DNA of 64,000 bases, taken from assembly GCA_035472475.1 (NCBI GenBank), contig DATIPA010000128.1:9053-73052 (forward strand), written 5' to 3'. Under the pieces are notes generated by a model, which worked only from the letters and a program-made list of their open reading frames with translations, was not told where the DNA came from and did not search any database. The number at the start of each line of letters is the position of its first letter. Position 1 is the first letter of the stretch. The DNA is from JAFAXD01 sp035472475. GTDB taxonomy: Bacteria > Pseudomonadota > Alphaproteobacteria > Rhizobiales > Xanthobacteraceae. Below are positions 43,194 to 51,649 of the stretch, piece by piece. The translations under genes were made by a program, and so were the position numbers.

Positions 43194-44210
43194 ATGCGGC
43201 TCGACGCCTACACGCATTTCATTCCAAAGCCGTTCGTCGACAAAATGTCGGAGGTCGCCGGCGACCATAGGGATATCGGCAAGCGCATGCGCGCGGTTCC
43301 GGCCATCTATGATCTCGACGTGCGCAAGAAGGTGGTCGACGGTTTTCCGGACTACGCACAGATCCTGTCTTACCCGATGCCGCCGATCGAGCAGTTCGCC
43401 AAGCCCGATAAGATTGAAGGCTTGCTCAAGATCATCAACGACGGATTTGCCGATCTGTGCGCTAAGGAGAAGGACCGCTTTCCCGGCTGGGTCGCGCAAG
43501 CTTCGCTTGCCGCACCCGACGCCGGCGTGCGCGAGGCCGAGCGCGCAATTAAAAACGGCGCGCTCGGCGTGCAGATCTACACCAACGTGGCAGGCAAACC
43601 TCTCGATCGGCCCGAGTACGAGCAATTCTTCGCGGCCATGAATCGGCTTGGCAAGCCGATCTGGATCCATCCGTCGCGCACCGCCGATCATCCAGACTAC
43701 ATGGACGAGAAGAAGTCGCTGTTCGAGATGTGGTGGGCCTTCGGCTGGTCGTACGAGACCGCGGCCGCGATGGCGCGGCTGGTGTTTTCCAAGACGATGG
43801 ACAAGTACCCGAACCTGAAGATCATCCTGCACCACTTTGGCGGCATCATCCCAATGCTGGAAGGCCGCATCGGGCCGGGTTGGGATCAGATCGGCGCTCG
43901 CACCTCGGATGCCGACTACCAGGCTCTCAAGGCGAGCCTGAAGAAGCGTCCGCTCGACTATTTCCAGAAGGACGTATGGGTGGACTCGGCGGCGTTCGGC
44001 GGCCGTGGGGCAACGTTGTGCGGGATTGAGTTCTATCCGCACGAGCGGGTGCTGTTCGCGTCCGACTGTCCGTTCGATCCGGAAAAAGGCCCGGGCTACA
44101 TCCGCGAGACTATCAAAATTCTCGACTCGCTCGGGCTGCCGAAGGATAGGCTCAACGACATCTACTACAGGAATTTCGAAAAGCTGACTGGCCACACGTT
44201 CGTGAAGTGA
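43194..44210 (+). CDS. ACMSD-type amidohydrolase/decarboxylase-family protein
   Basis: 338 residues, amidohydrolase_2 fold. Conserved elements are WIHPSR, LHHFGGIIPMLE and FASDCPFDPE. The N-terminal metal motif is changed: LDAYTHFIP has Tyr where most members have the first His of HxH. Family members decarboxylate aromatic acids (ACMSD, gamma-resorcylate, 5-carboxyvanillate) or hydrolyse C-C/C-N bonds. It follows the thioesterase by 82 bases and ends the plus-strand cluster. Role unknown; decarboxylation or hydrolysis of a pathway intermediate is plausible. A 20-base partial duplication (44207-44236) covers its stop codon. Confidence 0.83.
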   Translation: MRLDAYTHFIPKPFVDKMSEVAGDHRDIGKRMRAVPAIYDLDVRKKVVDGFPDYAQILSYPMPPIEQFAKPDKIEGLLKIINDGFADLCAKEKDRFPGWVAQASLAAPDAGVREAERAIKNGALGVQIYTNVAGKPLDRPEYEQFFAAMNRLGKPIWIHPSRTADHPDYMDEKKSLFEMWWAFGWSYETAAAMARLVFSKTMDKYPNLKIILHHFGGIIPMLEGRIGPGWDQIGARTSDADYQALKASLKKRPLDYFQKDVWVDSAAFGGRGATLCGIEFYPHERVLFASDCPFDPEKGPGYIRETIKILDSLGLPKDRLNDIYYRNFEKLTGHTFVK

Positions 44211-44326
44211 GCCTGCGACCGAATATGTGAGCCTGCACCCTGGTGTGGCGCACCGCGTCCGTGACACGCGAGCACTTTTTCCACACCCAATGAAACCCCG
44301 CGCGCGATCTGCTAGCGTCGCGCGCC

Positions 44327-47035
44327 ATGGAAGCCTCTCGTTCCGCTCAGCCCGAACCCGGCGCCCCGGCCGATAACGGCCGCGTCACGCCGATGATGGA
44401 GCAGTACGTCGAGATCAAGGCTGCCAATCCGGACTGTCTGCTGTTCTACCGGATGGGGGATTTCTACGAGCTGTTTTTCCAGGACGCCGAAGTCGCGAGC
44501 CGCGCACTCGGCATTGTGCTGACCAAGCGCGGCAAACATCTCGGCAAGGACATCCCGATGTGCGGCGTGCCGATCGAGCGCGCCGACGAGTATCTGCACA
44601 AGCTGATCGCGCAGGGCCATCGGGTCGCGGTGTGCGAGCAACTCGAGGACCCGGCCGAGGCGAAGAAACGTGGGGCGAAGAGCGTCGTCCGACGCGACGT
44701 GGTGCGCCTCGTCACGCCCGGCACGCTGACCGAAGACTCGCTCCTCGACGCCAAGCGCAACAACTACCTGGTCGCGATCGTCCGGGCACGCGCCTCGGTC
44801 GGTGAAGGAAACCGCTTCGGACTGGCGTTCCTCGATATGTCGACCGGCGAGTTTCGCTTGACCGAAAGCGACAATATCGCCGCCGAACTGGCACGGCTTG
44901 AGCCAGGCGAGATCATCGTGTCGGACGCGCTCTACGGCGATCCGGAGCTTGCGCCGTTACTGCGCACCCTCCCGGTGACCCCGCTCGGGCGCGACGTGTT
45001 CGACGGCGCGACCGCAGAGCGGCGGCTCGCCTCGTTCTTCGCGGTCGCGACCACGCAGGCATTTGGCGCACTGTCGCGGCTCGAACTCGCTGCCGCGGCG
45101 GCCTGCGTGACCTACGTCGAGCGCACGCAAATCGGCAAACGTCCGCCGCTCTCGCCACCGGTGCGCGAGGCGGAAGGCGCAACGCTCGCGATCGACGCCG
45201 CCACGCGTGCCAATCTGGAGCTGATGCGCACGCTTGCAGGCGAAACGCGCGGCTCGGTCTTGTCGGCCATCGACCGCACCGCAACGGCGGCTGGCTTCCG
45301 GCTTCTGGCGGCACGGCTCGCCGCGCCGCTGACCGATCCCGACGCAATCGCGCTCAGGCTTGACGCGGTCGACACCATGCTGGGCGCCGCGCCGCTGCGC
45401 AGTGAGTTGCGCTCGCGTCTCGCGTCCGCGCCTGATCTCGCGCGGGCGCTGGCACGGCTTGCGCTTGGCCGCGGCGGCCCGCGCGATCTCGCTGCGATCC
45501 GCGACGGGCTTCGTGCCGCACAGGAACTCGCCACGCGGCTGAGCGACCTCGCCGCCCTGCCCGATGAGCTTCGCGACGCCGCCGTTGCGCTGCGCCGCCC
45601 GAATCCAACAATCGCCAAGGAACTGGCCCGTGCACTCGCCGACGAGCTGCCGGCATTTCGCCGCGACGGCGGCTTTGTTCGCGCGGGCTACGATCATGCC
45701 CTCGATGAAACCCGCACGCTGCGCGACGAGTCCCGCCGGGTGGTGGCCGCGTTGCAGACACGCTATGCCGACGAAACGCAGGTCCGCGCACTCAAGATCC
45801 GGCACAACAATGTGCTTGGCTATTTCGTCGAGGTGACCGCGCAACACGGCGAGCGCCTGATGGCGGCGCCGCTCAATAAGACATTCATCCACCGTCAGAC
45901 CCTCGCCGGTCAGGTGCGTTTCACCACCACGGAACTGGGCGAACTGGAGGCCAGGATTGCGAGCGCCGCCGACCGTGCACTCGGGATCGAGCTTGAGATC
46001 TTCGATGCGCTGACCACGCGCGTCACCGCGATCGCCGAGGACATCAAGGCTACCGCGCACGCGCTCGCGGTCCTCGACGTGACGGTCGCGTTGGCGACGC
46101 TTGCCGCCGATCAGCGCTACGTCCGGCCGCAGGTCGATCGCGGCCTCGCGTTCGCGATCGAAGGCGGTCGACACCCGGTGGTGGAACAGGCGCTCGCGGC
46201 GCCGTTTGTCGCCAATGACTGCGATCTATCGCCCCCCGCGGACAAAACCGTGGGACGGATCTATCTGGTCACCGGCCCCAACATGGCCGGCAAGTCGACC
46301 TATCTGCGCCAGAACGCGTTGATCGCGGTGCTCGCCCAGATGGGGAGTTTCGTCCCGGCACGTTCGGCCAGGATCGGCGTGCTGGACCGGCTGTTCTCGC
46401 GCGTCGGCGCCGCCGACGATCTCGCACGCGGACGCTCGACCTTCATGGTCGAGATGGTCGAGACTGCCGCAATCCTCAATCAGGCGAGCGAGCGCTCCCT
46501 CGTCATTCTCGACGAGATCGGGCGCGGCACCGCGACCTTCGACGGACTCTCGATCGCATGGGCGACGATCGAGCATCTGCACGAGACCAACCGCTGCCGC
46601 ACGTTGTTCGCCACCCATTTCCATGAACTCACCGCACTCGCCGCCAAGCTTGATCGCCTGACCAACGTGACGGTGCGGGTGAAGGAATGGCAGGGCGACG
46701 TGGTGTTCCTGCACGAGGTGACGGCCGGCGCCGCCGACCGCTCCTACGGCATTGCGGTTGCCAAGCTTGCCGGCCTGCCGGCGGCGGTGATCGAGCGCGC
46801 CAAGCTTATTCTGGCCGAGCTCGAAGCCGAGGACCGCACCTCGCATGCGCGCCGTCTGATGGATGACCTGCCGTTGTTTGCCGCGACCGCGCGGCCAAGT
46901 TCAGGCCCCAGCCTCGATGAGGCCGGCAATCTGGTGATCGCCGCCCTGGCCGCGCTCAATCCCGACGAGATGTCGCCACGCCAGGCGATCGAGGCGCTCT
47001 ATGCGCTCAAGGCCAAGGCGGCGGAACAGGGCTGA
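44327..47035 (+). CDS. mutS: DNA mismatch repair protein MutS
   Basis: 902 residues. Mismatch-reading F-x-E at F46-Y47-E48 (RMGDFYELF). C-terminal ABC-type ATPase: Walker A GPNMAGKSTY (near 649), Q-loop RQNALIAVLAQMGSFVPA, signature RSTFMVEM and Walker B LVILDEIGRGT, ending with the ATHFHEL histidine. It binds mismatches and recruits MutL. The ATG lies one base after a GC-rich hairpin (44300-44325) and no Shine-Dalgarno is visible; an in-frame MM at residues 23-24 (MMEQYVEIK) is a possible alternative start. Confidence 0.97.
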   Translation: MEASRSAQPEPGAPADNGRVTPMMEQYVEIKAANPDCLLFYRMGDFYELFFQDAEVASRALGIVLTKRGKHLGKDIPMCGVPIERADEYLHKLIAQGHRVAVCEQLEDPAEAKKRGAKSVVRRDVVRLVTPGTLTEDSLLDAKRNNYLVAIVRARASVGEGNRFGLAFLDMSTGEFRLTESDNIAAELARLEPGEIIVSDALYGDPELAPLLRTLPVTPLGRDVFDGATAERRLASFFAVATTQAFGALSRLELAAAAACVTYVERTQIGKRPPLSPPVREAEGATLAIDAATRANLELMRTLAGETRGSVLSAIDRTATAAGFRLLAARLAAPLTDPDAIALRLDAVDTMLGAAPLRSELRSRLASAPDLARALARLALGRGGPRDLAAIRDGLRAAQELATRLSDLAALPDELRDAAVALRRPNPTIAKELARALADELPAFRRDGGFVRAGYDHALDETRTLRDESRRVVAALQTRYADETQVRALKIRHNNVLGYFVEVTAQHGERLMAAPLNKTFIHRQTLAGQVRFTTTELGELEARIASAADRALGIELEIFDALTTRVTAIAEDIKATAHALAVLDVTVALATLAADQRYVRPQVDRGLAFAIEGGRHPVVEQALAAPFVANDCDLSPPADKTVGRIYLVTGPNMAGKSTYLRQNALIAVLAQMGSFVPARSARIGVLDRLFSRVGAADDLARGRSTFMVEMVETAAILNQASERSLVILDEIGRGTATFDGLSIAWATIEHLHETNRCRTLFATHFHELTALAAKLDRLTNVTVRVKEWQGDVVFLHEVTAGAADRSYGIAVAKLAGLPAAVIERAKLILAELEAEDRTSHARRLMDDLPLFAATARPSSGPSLDEAGNLVIAALAALNPDEMSPRQAIEALYALKAKAAEQG

Positions 47036-47056
47036 TCCAGATCGCCCGTCCTCCGG

Positions 47057-47566
47057 CTACGCCGGCACCATCTTCACCTCGACCGGCGGGCCGCTTTTGA
47101 TCGTCTGGTAGACGACGCAGTAGCGTTCCGTCAGCTTCAAGAGCTGGTCGAGCTTCTCCTGCGGCTCATCGGTCTCGACGTCGAAGCGCAGGCGGATCTG
47201 CGCAAACCCGACCGGCGCCTCCTTGGCGACGCCGAGTGTCCCGCGGAAATCGAGATCGCCTTCCGCCGAGACGTGGCCCGACTTGAGCTTGATGTCGAGC
47301 GCGGTCGCCACCGCCTTGAGGGTGACGCCGGCGCACGCCACCAGCGCTTCAAGCAACATGTCGCCTGAGCAAAGCTCGAGCCCGGAGCCGCCGGTCGCCG
47401 GGTGCAAGCCCGCAACCGCGAGCGCGCGCCCTGTCTCGACCTTGCAGGCGATGTGGGCGTCATCGATTGCGCCCTTGGCCCTAAGCGTGATGAAGGCGGC
47501 TTTGGGATCCTGCTTGTAGCGATCCTTGATCGGCGCCTGCATGGCACGCAACCCGACAGCATCCAT
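47057..47566 (-). CDS. OsmC-family protein
   Basis: 169 residues. OsmC/Ohr fold with the two redox Cys in ALVACAGVT and ERYCVVYQTI. Such proteins reduce organic hydroperoxides or act on small thiol adducts. The gene is convergent with mutS, 21 bases apart, and a short CCGGC-TAC-GCCGG stem (47053-47065) covers its stop codon. The start MDAVGLRAM at 47566 is plausible; an internal Met (MQAPIKDRYKQ) nine codons later would also fit the family. Confidence 0.87.
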   Translation of the reverse strand: MDAVGLRAMQAPIKDRYKQDPKAAFITLRAKGAIDDAHIACKVETGRALAVAGLHPATGGSGLELCSGDMLLEALVACAGVTLKAVATALDIKLKSGHVSAEGDLDFRGTLGVAKEAPVGFAQIRLRFDVETDEPQEKLDQLLKLTERYCVVYQTIKSGPPVEVKMVPA

Positions 47567-47608
47567 TCTGCAACTCCTAACGCGACGTTCCGCGCCCTCG
47601 AGATAAGG

Positions 47609-48664
47609 CTAGTTCGGCATCAGCACCAGCCGGCCCACCACTTTTCCGGCCTTGAGGTCGTCGAGCGCGCCCCCCGCGGCGGCGAGCGGCCGCTTGCTGA
47701 TCGGTACGCTCGGCAGGCCGGTCCGCTGCACAAGCGCGACCAGTTCCTTGAGTTCGGTAAGGCTTCCCACATACGAGCCCTGAATGGTCATGGCCTTGAG
47801 CGGAATGGTCGGCGTCGAAATCGTGATGTTGCCGCCGAACAGACCGACCACGATCAGCTTACCCCCCTTGATCAGGCAATCGGTGCCGAGCTTGACCGTC
47901 GCGGAAGCGCCGACCAGATCGACCACCGACCAGGCGCCGCCATTGGTGAGCTTGATGATCTCTTTGTGCGCATCGGGCCCGGCGCCGTCGACGGTCGCAA
48001 TCGCGCCGGCAGCGCTGGCCGCGTCGCGTTTTGACTGATCGATGTCGACCACGATTGCGCCGACGCCGCCCATCGCCTTGAGCAAGGCCAACGCCATCAA
48101 ACCGAGCCCGCCTGCCCCGATAATCACCACCGGCTCCTGCGTCAGCATCGCCCCGAGCTTCTTGAGCGCCCCGTAGGTTGTTACTCCGGAGCACGCAAGC
48201 GGCGCGGCACGTTCGGGCGGCATATCGCCGATGTCGAGCAGATAGCGCGAGTGCGGAACCAGGAGGTGATCCGCATAGCCGCCGTTGCGATAAACGCCGA
48301 GCGAGCGGGGCGTCGTGCAGAGTTGCTCCTCGTTTGCTTTGCACACCTTGCATTCGCCGCATCCGATCCACGGAAACACGAGGCGGCGTTCGCCAAGCTT
48401 TGCGCCCTTGGCGTCCGGCCCGAGGGCGACGACTTCGCCGACGTTCTCGTGCCCCATCGTGAGCGGAAGCTTGATGCCGCGGTCGGTGAGTTGGATTTTG
48501 CGCCCGCCGCCCATGTCATAGTAGCCGTCCCAGATGTGGATATCGCTGTGGCAGACGCCTGCGGCCAGCACCTTCAGTAGCACTTCCGTGCCGGTCGGCG
48601 TCGGGGTCGGGCGTTCCATGCGCCGCAGTGGCGCACCGCATTCGCACACATCGAAACTGATCAT
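47609..48664 (-). CDS. Zinc-dependent alcohol dehydrogenase (MDR family)
   Basis: 351 residues. Catalytic zinc ligands C/H in AAGVCHSDIH and GHENVGEV. The structural zinc loop WIGCGECKVCKANEEQLC has four Cys. Rossmann motif GAGGLGLMAL. It oxidises a primary alcohol or reduces an aldehyde with NAD(P). Both zinc sites are intact. Its neighbours (OsmC protein downstream, ABC importer upstream) do not define a substrate; an aromatic alcohol would fit the region but is a guess. GGGAGC precedes the ATG at 48664. Confidence 0.92.
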   Translation of the reverse strand: MISFDVCECGAPLRRMERPTPTPTGTEVLLKVLAAGVCHSDIHIWDGYYDMGGGRKIQLTDRGIKLPLTMGHENVGEVVALGPDAKGAKLGERRLVFPWIGCGECKVCKANEEQLCTTPRSLGVYRNGGYADHLLVPHSRYLLDIGDMPPERAAPLACSGVTTYGALKKLGAMLTQEPVVIIGAGGLGLMALALLKAMGGVGAIVVDIDQSKRDAASAAGAIATVDGAGPDAHKEIIKLTNGGAWSVVDLVGASATVKLGTDCLIKGGKLIVVGLFGGNITISTPTIPLKAMTIQGSYVGSLTELKELVALVQRTGLPSVPISKRPLAAAGGALDDLKAGKVVGRLVLMPN

Positions 48665-48759
48665 CGGTGTTCGCTCCCGGAGGATCGGCTTCTTTTAGCA
48701 CAAGCCATATGGGCTTCACCTCTCCCCGCTGCGGAAGAGGTGGAGGCAAGTCTGTTCAG

Positions 48760-49551
48760 TTACCACCAGCGCGCAGCGCCTTCATCCGCCAAGGTCTGCC
48801 CGTCGTCGACGCTCGCGCGCCTATCAAGCGAGCGGTCGAGCGCGCTCAGCACGCGCCGCTTGGCGAAATCGAAAGCCGCCGACTGGCGGTCGCGCGGCCG
48901 TGGCAGGTCGGTGACGATCTCCTGTTGCACCCGACCGGGCCGCGGGCGCATCACAATCACCCGGTCGGCGAGCACGATCGCCTCGTCGACATCGTGGGTG
49001 ACGACCAGCAGCGTCGGCTTGCCGTCGGCCCAGAGATCGAGCAGGTGATCCTGCAGGTCGACGCGGGTGAACGCGTCGAGCGCCGAGAACGGTTCATCAA
49101 GCAGCAACACCTCGGGCCGCATCACCAAGGCGCGCGCAAGCGCGACTCGCTGCGCCTGTCCGCCGGAGAGTTCGCGTGGCCACACCGTTGCCTTGTCGGT
49201 GAGGCCGACCCGCTCGAGTTGCGCCGTGACGCGGGCGCTGCGTTCCTCGCGCGGGCGGCTCTCGAGGCCGAACCTGACGTTGTTTGCGACGCTCAGCCAC
49301 GGCAGCAATCGCGGCTCCTGAAACACGATGCCGATCTTTTCGTGTGGCGCCGTGATGGCGTCGCCGTCGAGGATGATCGCGCCTTCGGACGGCGCATCGA
49401 GCCCGCTCGCGAGCCGAAGCAAAGTCGATTTGCCGCAGCCCGACCCGCCGACGACGGCAACGATCTCGCCGGGCGCAACTGTGAGCGTCAGCGCCTCGAG
49501 CGCGCGCACGCCGTTCGGGTAGGTCTTGCTGACGCGGTTGATCTCAAGCAT
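48760..49551 (-). CDS. ABC importer ATPase, nitrate/sulfonate/taurine type
   Basis: 263 residues. Walker A GGSGCGKST, Q-loop VFQEPRLLPWL, signature LSGGQAQRVALARAL, Walker B LLLDEPFSALD and H-loop VVTHDVDEA. The EPRLLPW Q-loop marks the SsuB/TauB group. It is the last gene of the set receptor (50483), permease (49557), ATPase on the minus strand. The start is set at MLEINRVSKTYP (49551), 5 bases after the permease stop. Confidence 0.93.
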   Translation of the reverse strand: MLEINRVSKTYPNGVRALEALTLTVAPGEIVAVVGGSGCGKSTLLRLASGLDAPSEGAIILDGDAITAPHEKIGIVFQEPRLLPWLSVANNVRFGLESRPREERSARVTAQLERVGLTDKATVWPRELSGGQAQRVALARALVMRPEVLLLDEPFSALDAFTRVDLQDHLLDLWADGKPTLLVVTHDVDEAIVLADRVIVMRPRPGRVQQEIVTDLPRPRDRQSAAFDFAKRRVLSALDRSLDRRASVDDGQTLADEGAARWW

Positions 49552-49556
49552 CGGCT

Positions 49557-50408
49557 TTAAGACTTTTGAGGACTGGTGCCGTAGGCGTCCTGCCAGCGCA
49601 ACAGGGGCGCCGTGGCAATGACGACCAGCCAATCGGTGAGCTTGCCCAGCACCGCGAACGCCAGGATCGCAGCGACGATTTCGGCCGGCTTGCCCAGCTG
49701 CTGGCCGTCGATCAGCAAGTAGCCCAGGCCTTCGGAAGCGCCCATGAATTCCGCCGCGATGACGAACATCCAGCCAAGGCCCAGGCCTGAACGCAGCGAT
49801 ACGACGTAGCTCGGCAGCACGGCGGGCAGCAGGATGCGACGGACCAGCGCGAAACCGGAGAGACGAAAGACGCGGCCGACTTCGACGATCTTGCGATCAA
49901 CCGCGACGATCGCTCCCATCACGCCGAGATAGACCGGGAAGAATACCCCGACCGCGATCAAGGCGATCTTTGAGGTCTCAAAAATGCCGAGCCACAGAAT
50001 GAAGAGTGGGATCCAGGCGATCGAGGGCACCGCGCGCAACCCCTGCAGGGTCGGGTCGAGCAAACCGCGTGCGATGCCGGAATAGCCGGCCAGTGCGCCC
50101 AGAACCGTCCCGGCAACGGTGCCCACCGCAAAGCCGGCCGCCACCCGCAACAAGGTCGCCGCCACGTGATACTGTAGTTCACCGGTGCGGGCGAGGTCGG
50201 CAAGCGTCTGATAGACGGTCGAGGGCGGCGGCACCAATCGGCCATCGGATAGACCGAGGCGGACCGCGATCTCCCAAAGAACCGCGAGGCCGACCGGCAA
50301 CAGCAGGCCGAGCGCTGGCCGCATGAAACGCGAGGGTCGAGCGCCGGCGACCTTGCGGCGCAGGAAAGACGTGCGCTCGGCCGTGATGGTCATGCCGATG
50401 AAAGACAT
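49557..50408 (-). CDS. ABC importer permease, SsuC/TauC type
   Basis: 283 residues with about six membrane helices and the EAA loop in VGRVFRLSGFALVRRILLPAVLPS (core GFALVRRILLPAVLP), typical of the BPD_transp_1 group that works with SsuA/TauA receptors. The N-terminal helix is ALGLLLPVGLAVLWEIAV. An ATG five codons downstream (MTITAERT) is an alternative start. It lies 74 bases downstream of the receptor gene. Confidence 0.92.
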   Translation of the reverse strand: MSFIGMTITAERTSFLRRKVAGARPSRFMRPALGLLLPVGLAVLWEIAVRLGLSDGRLVPPPSTVYQTLADLARTGELQYHVAATLLRVAAGFAVGTVAGTVLGALAGYSGIARGLLDPTLQGLRAVPSIAWIPLFILWLGIFETSKIALIAVGVFFPVYLGVMGAIVAVDRKIVEVGRVFRLSGFALVRRILLPAVLPSYVVSLRSGLGLGWMFVIAAEFMGASEGLGYLLIDGQQLGKPAEIVAAILAFAVLGKLTDWLVVIATAPLLRWQDAYGTSPQKS

Positions 50409-50482
50409 GGCCTAGCCGGAAAATGCAATGGGGTCGCGTTGTGACCCGTCGCGGAGCAGCCGGGCCGAGTCACATCTTCCGC

Positions 50483-51451
50483 TCACTGCGTCGGCAGCGG
50501 GACATGATCGTCGATCAATGCCTCGACAGTCGCGGCGACATCGACGTTCGCCGGGATGACGCCTGCCTGTTGCAGGGCGACACCGGCCGCCAGGATCGAA
50601 GCCCGCTGCGGCGCGCCGATACGATTGTGGGTGAGCTCGGTGCGCTCCGTGAGCTGCTTATCGACCACCGCGGGGGGCAGCTTGGTGATGTTGATGAAAA
50701 TCTGTTTGAGCTCGTCGGGATGGGCGAGCGCATACTTGCGGGCTTCCTCGTAGACCGCCAGGACCCGGCGTACCAGATCGGGATGATCATTGAGGAAAGC
50801 TTCACGCACGTTGAGGATGCCCCAGGTGTTGGCGTCCGGGTTTCGGTAGAACAAGCGCGCCCCATCCTCGATTTCCGCCTGCGCCATCATCGGGTCGAGC
50901 CCCGCCCATGCATCGACATCACCGCGAATGAGCGCGGTCTTGCCGTCCGGGTGCTGTAACAGCACCGGAGCGATGTCCTTCTCGGTCAGTCCGACGGACT
51001 GCAGCGCGCGCACCAGGAAGATGTGAGGGTCGGTGCCGCGCGTCACCGCGACGCGCTTTCCCTTGAGGTCGGTGATCTTGTTGATCGCCGTATCCTTGCG
51101 GGTGACGAGCGCGGTCCATTCCGGCCGCGAATAGACATAGATCGACTTGATTGGATTGCCGTTGATCTTGGCAACAAGCGCGGCGGCGCCGGCAGTCGAG
51201 CCGAAGTCGATCGAGCCGGCATTAAGGAACTCCAGCGCTTTATTGGAGCCGAGCGTCTGCACCCAGCGGATCGTCATGCCGTCCTTGGCGAACTCCTTCT
51301 CCAGGAAGCCCTTATCCTTGAGCAGCATCGACACCGGGTTGTAGGTCGCCCAGTCGATGCGTATCTCTTTTGGTGCGTCGGCGGCGATTGCTGCAGGTGC
51401 GAAGCCTACGATAGCGCACAAAACCGCGAATGAACGCCGGGAAAAGGCCAT
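50483..51451 (-). CDS. ABC receptor, aliphatic sulfonate/nitrate-type
   Basis: 322 residues with a signal peptide (SRRSFAVLCAIVGFAPAAIA, cleaved before AD). NMT1/SsuA-like fold: EIRIDWATYNPVSMLLKDKG, LEFLNAGSIDFGSTAGAAAL, LKGKRVAVTRGTDPHIFL, LIRGDVDAWAGLDP. It delivers a sulfonate, taurine-like or related compound to the permease. The twin Arg near the N-terminus could hint at Tat export but the core lacks the full motif. Divergent from glnD across 198 bases. Confidence 0.9.
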   Translation of the reverse strand: MAFSRRSFAVLCAIVGFAPAAIAADAPKEIRIDWATYNPVSMLLKDKGFLEKEFAKDGMTIRWVQTLGSNKALEFLNAGSIDFGSTAGAAALVAKINGNPIKSIYVYSRPEWTALVTRKDTAINKITDLKGKRVAVTRGTDPHIFLVRALQSVGLTEKDIAPVLLQHPDGKTALIRGDVDAWAGLDPMMAQAEIEDGARLFYRNPDANTWGILNVREAFLNDHPDLVRRVLAVYEEARKYALAHPDELKQIFINITKLPPAVVDKQLTERTELTHNRIGAPQRASILAAGVALQQAGVIPANVDVAATVEALIDDHVPLPTQ

Positions 51452-51649
51452 GACCGGATCCTATTGACTTGGTTGTCGAATGCGATGGAGGCGGGATTTT
51501 TGTCGCGCCGTCAATGAAATAAAATGAGCGATTCGTCGTCGGCTGTTGGAAGGTTCTTGCAGGATGCAGCACCAGCGCAAGCAGAAACGTGTTGCACTCA
51601 GCCGCAAGGCCGATGACACCACCCCCGCAGTCGGATATTCCGGATTGCC

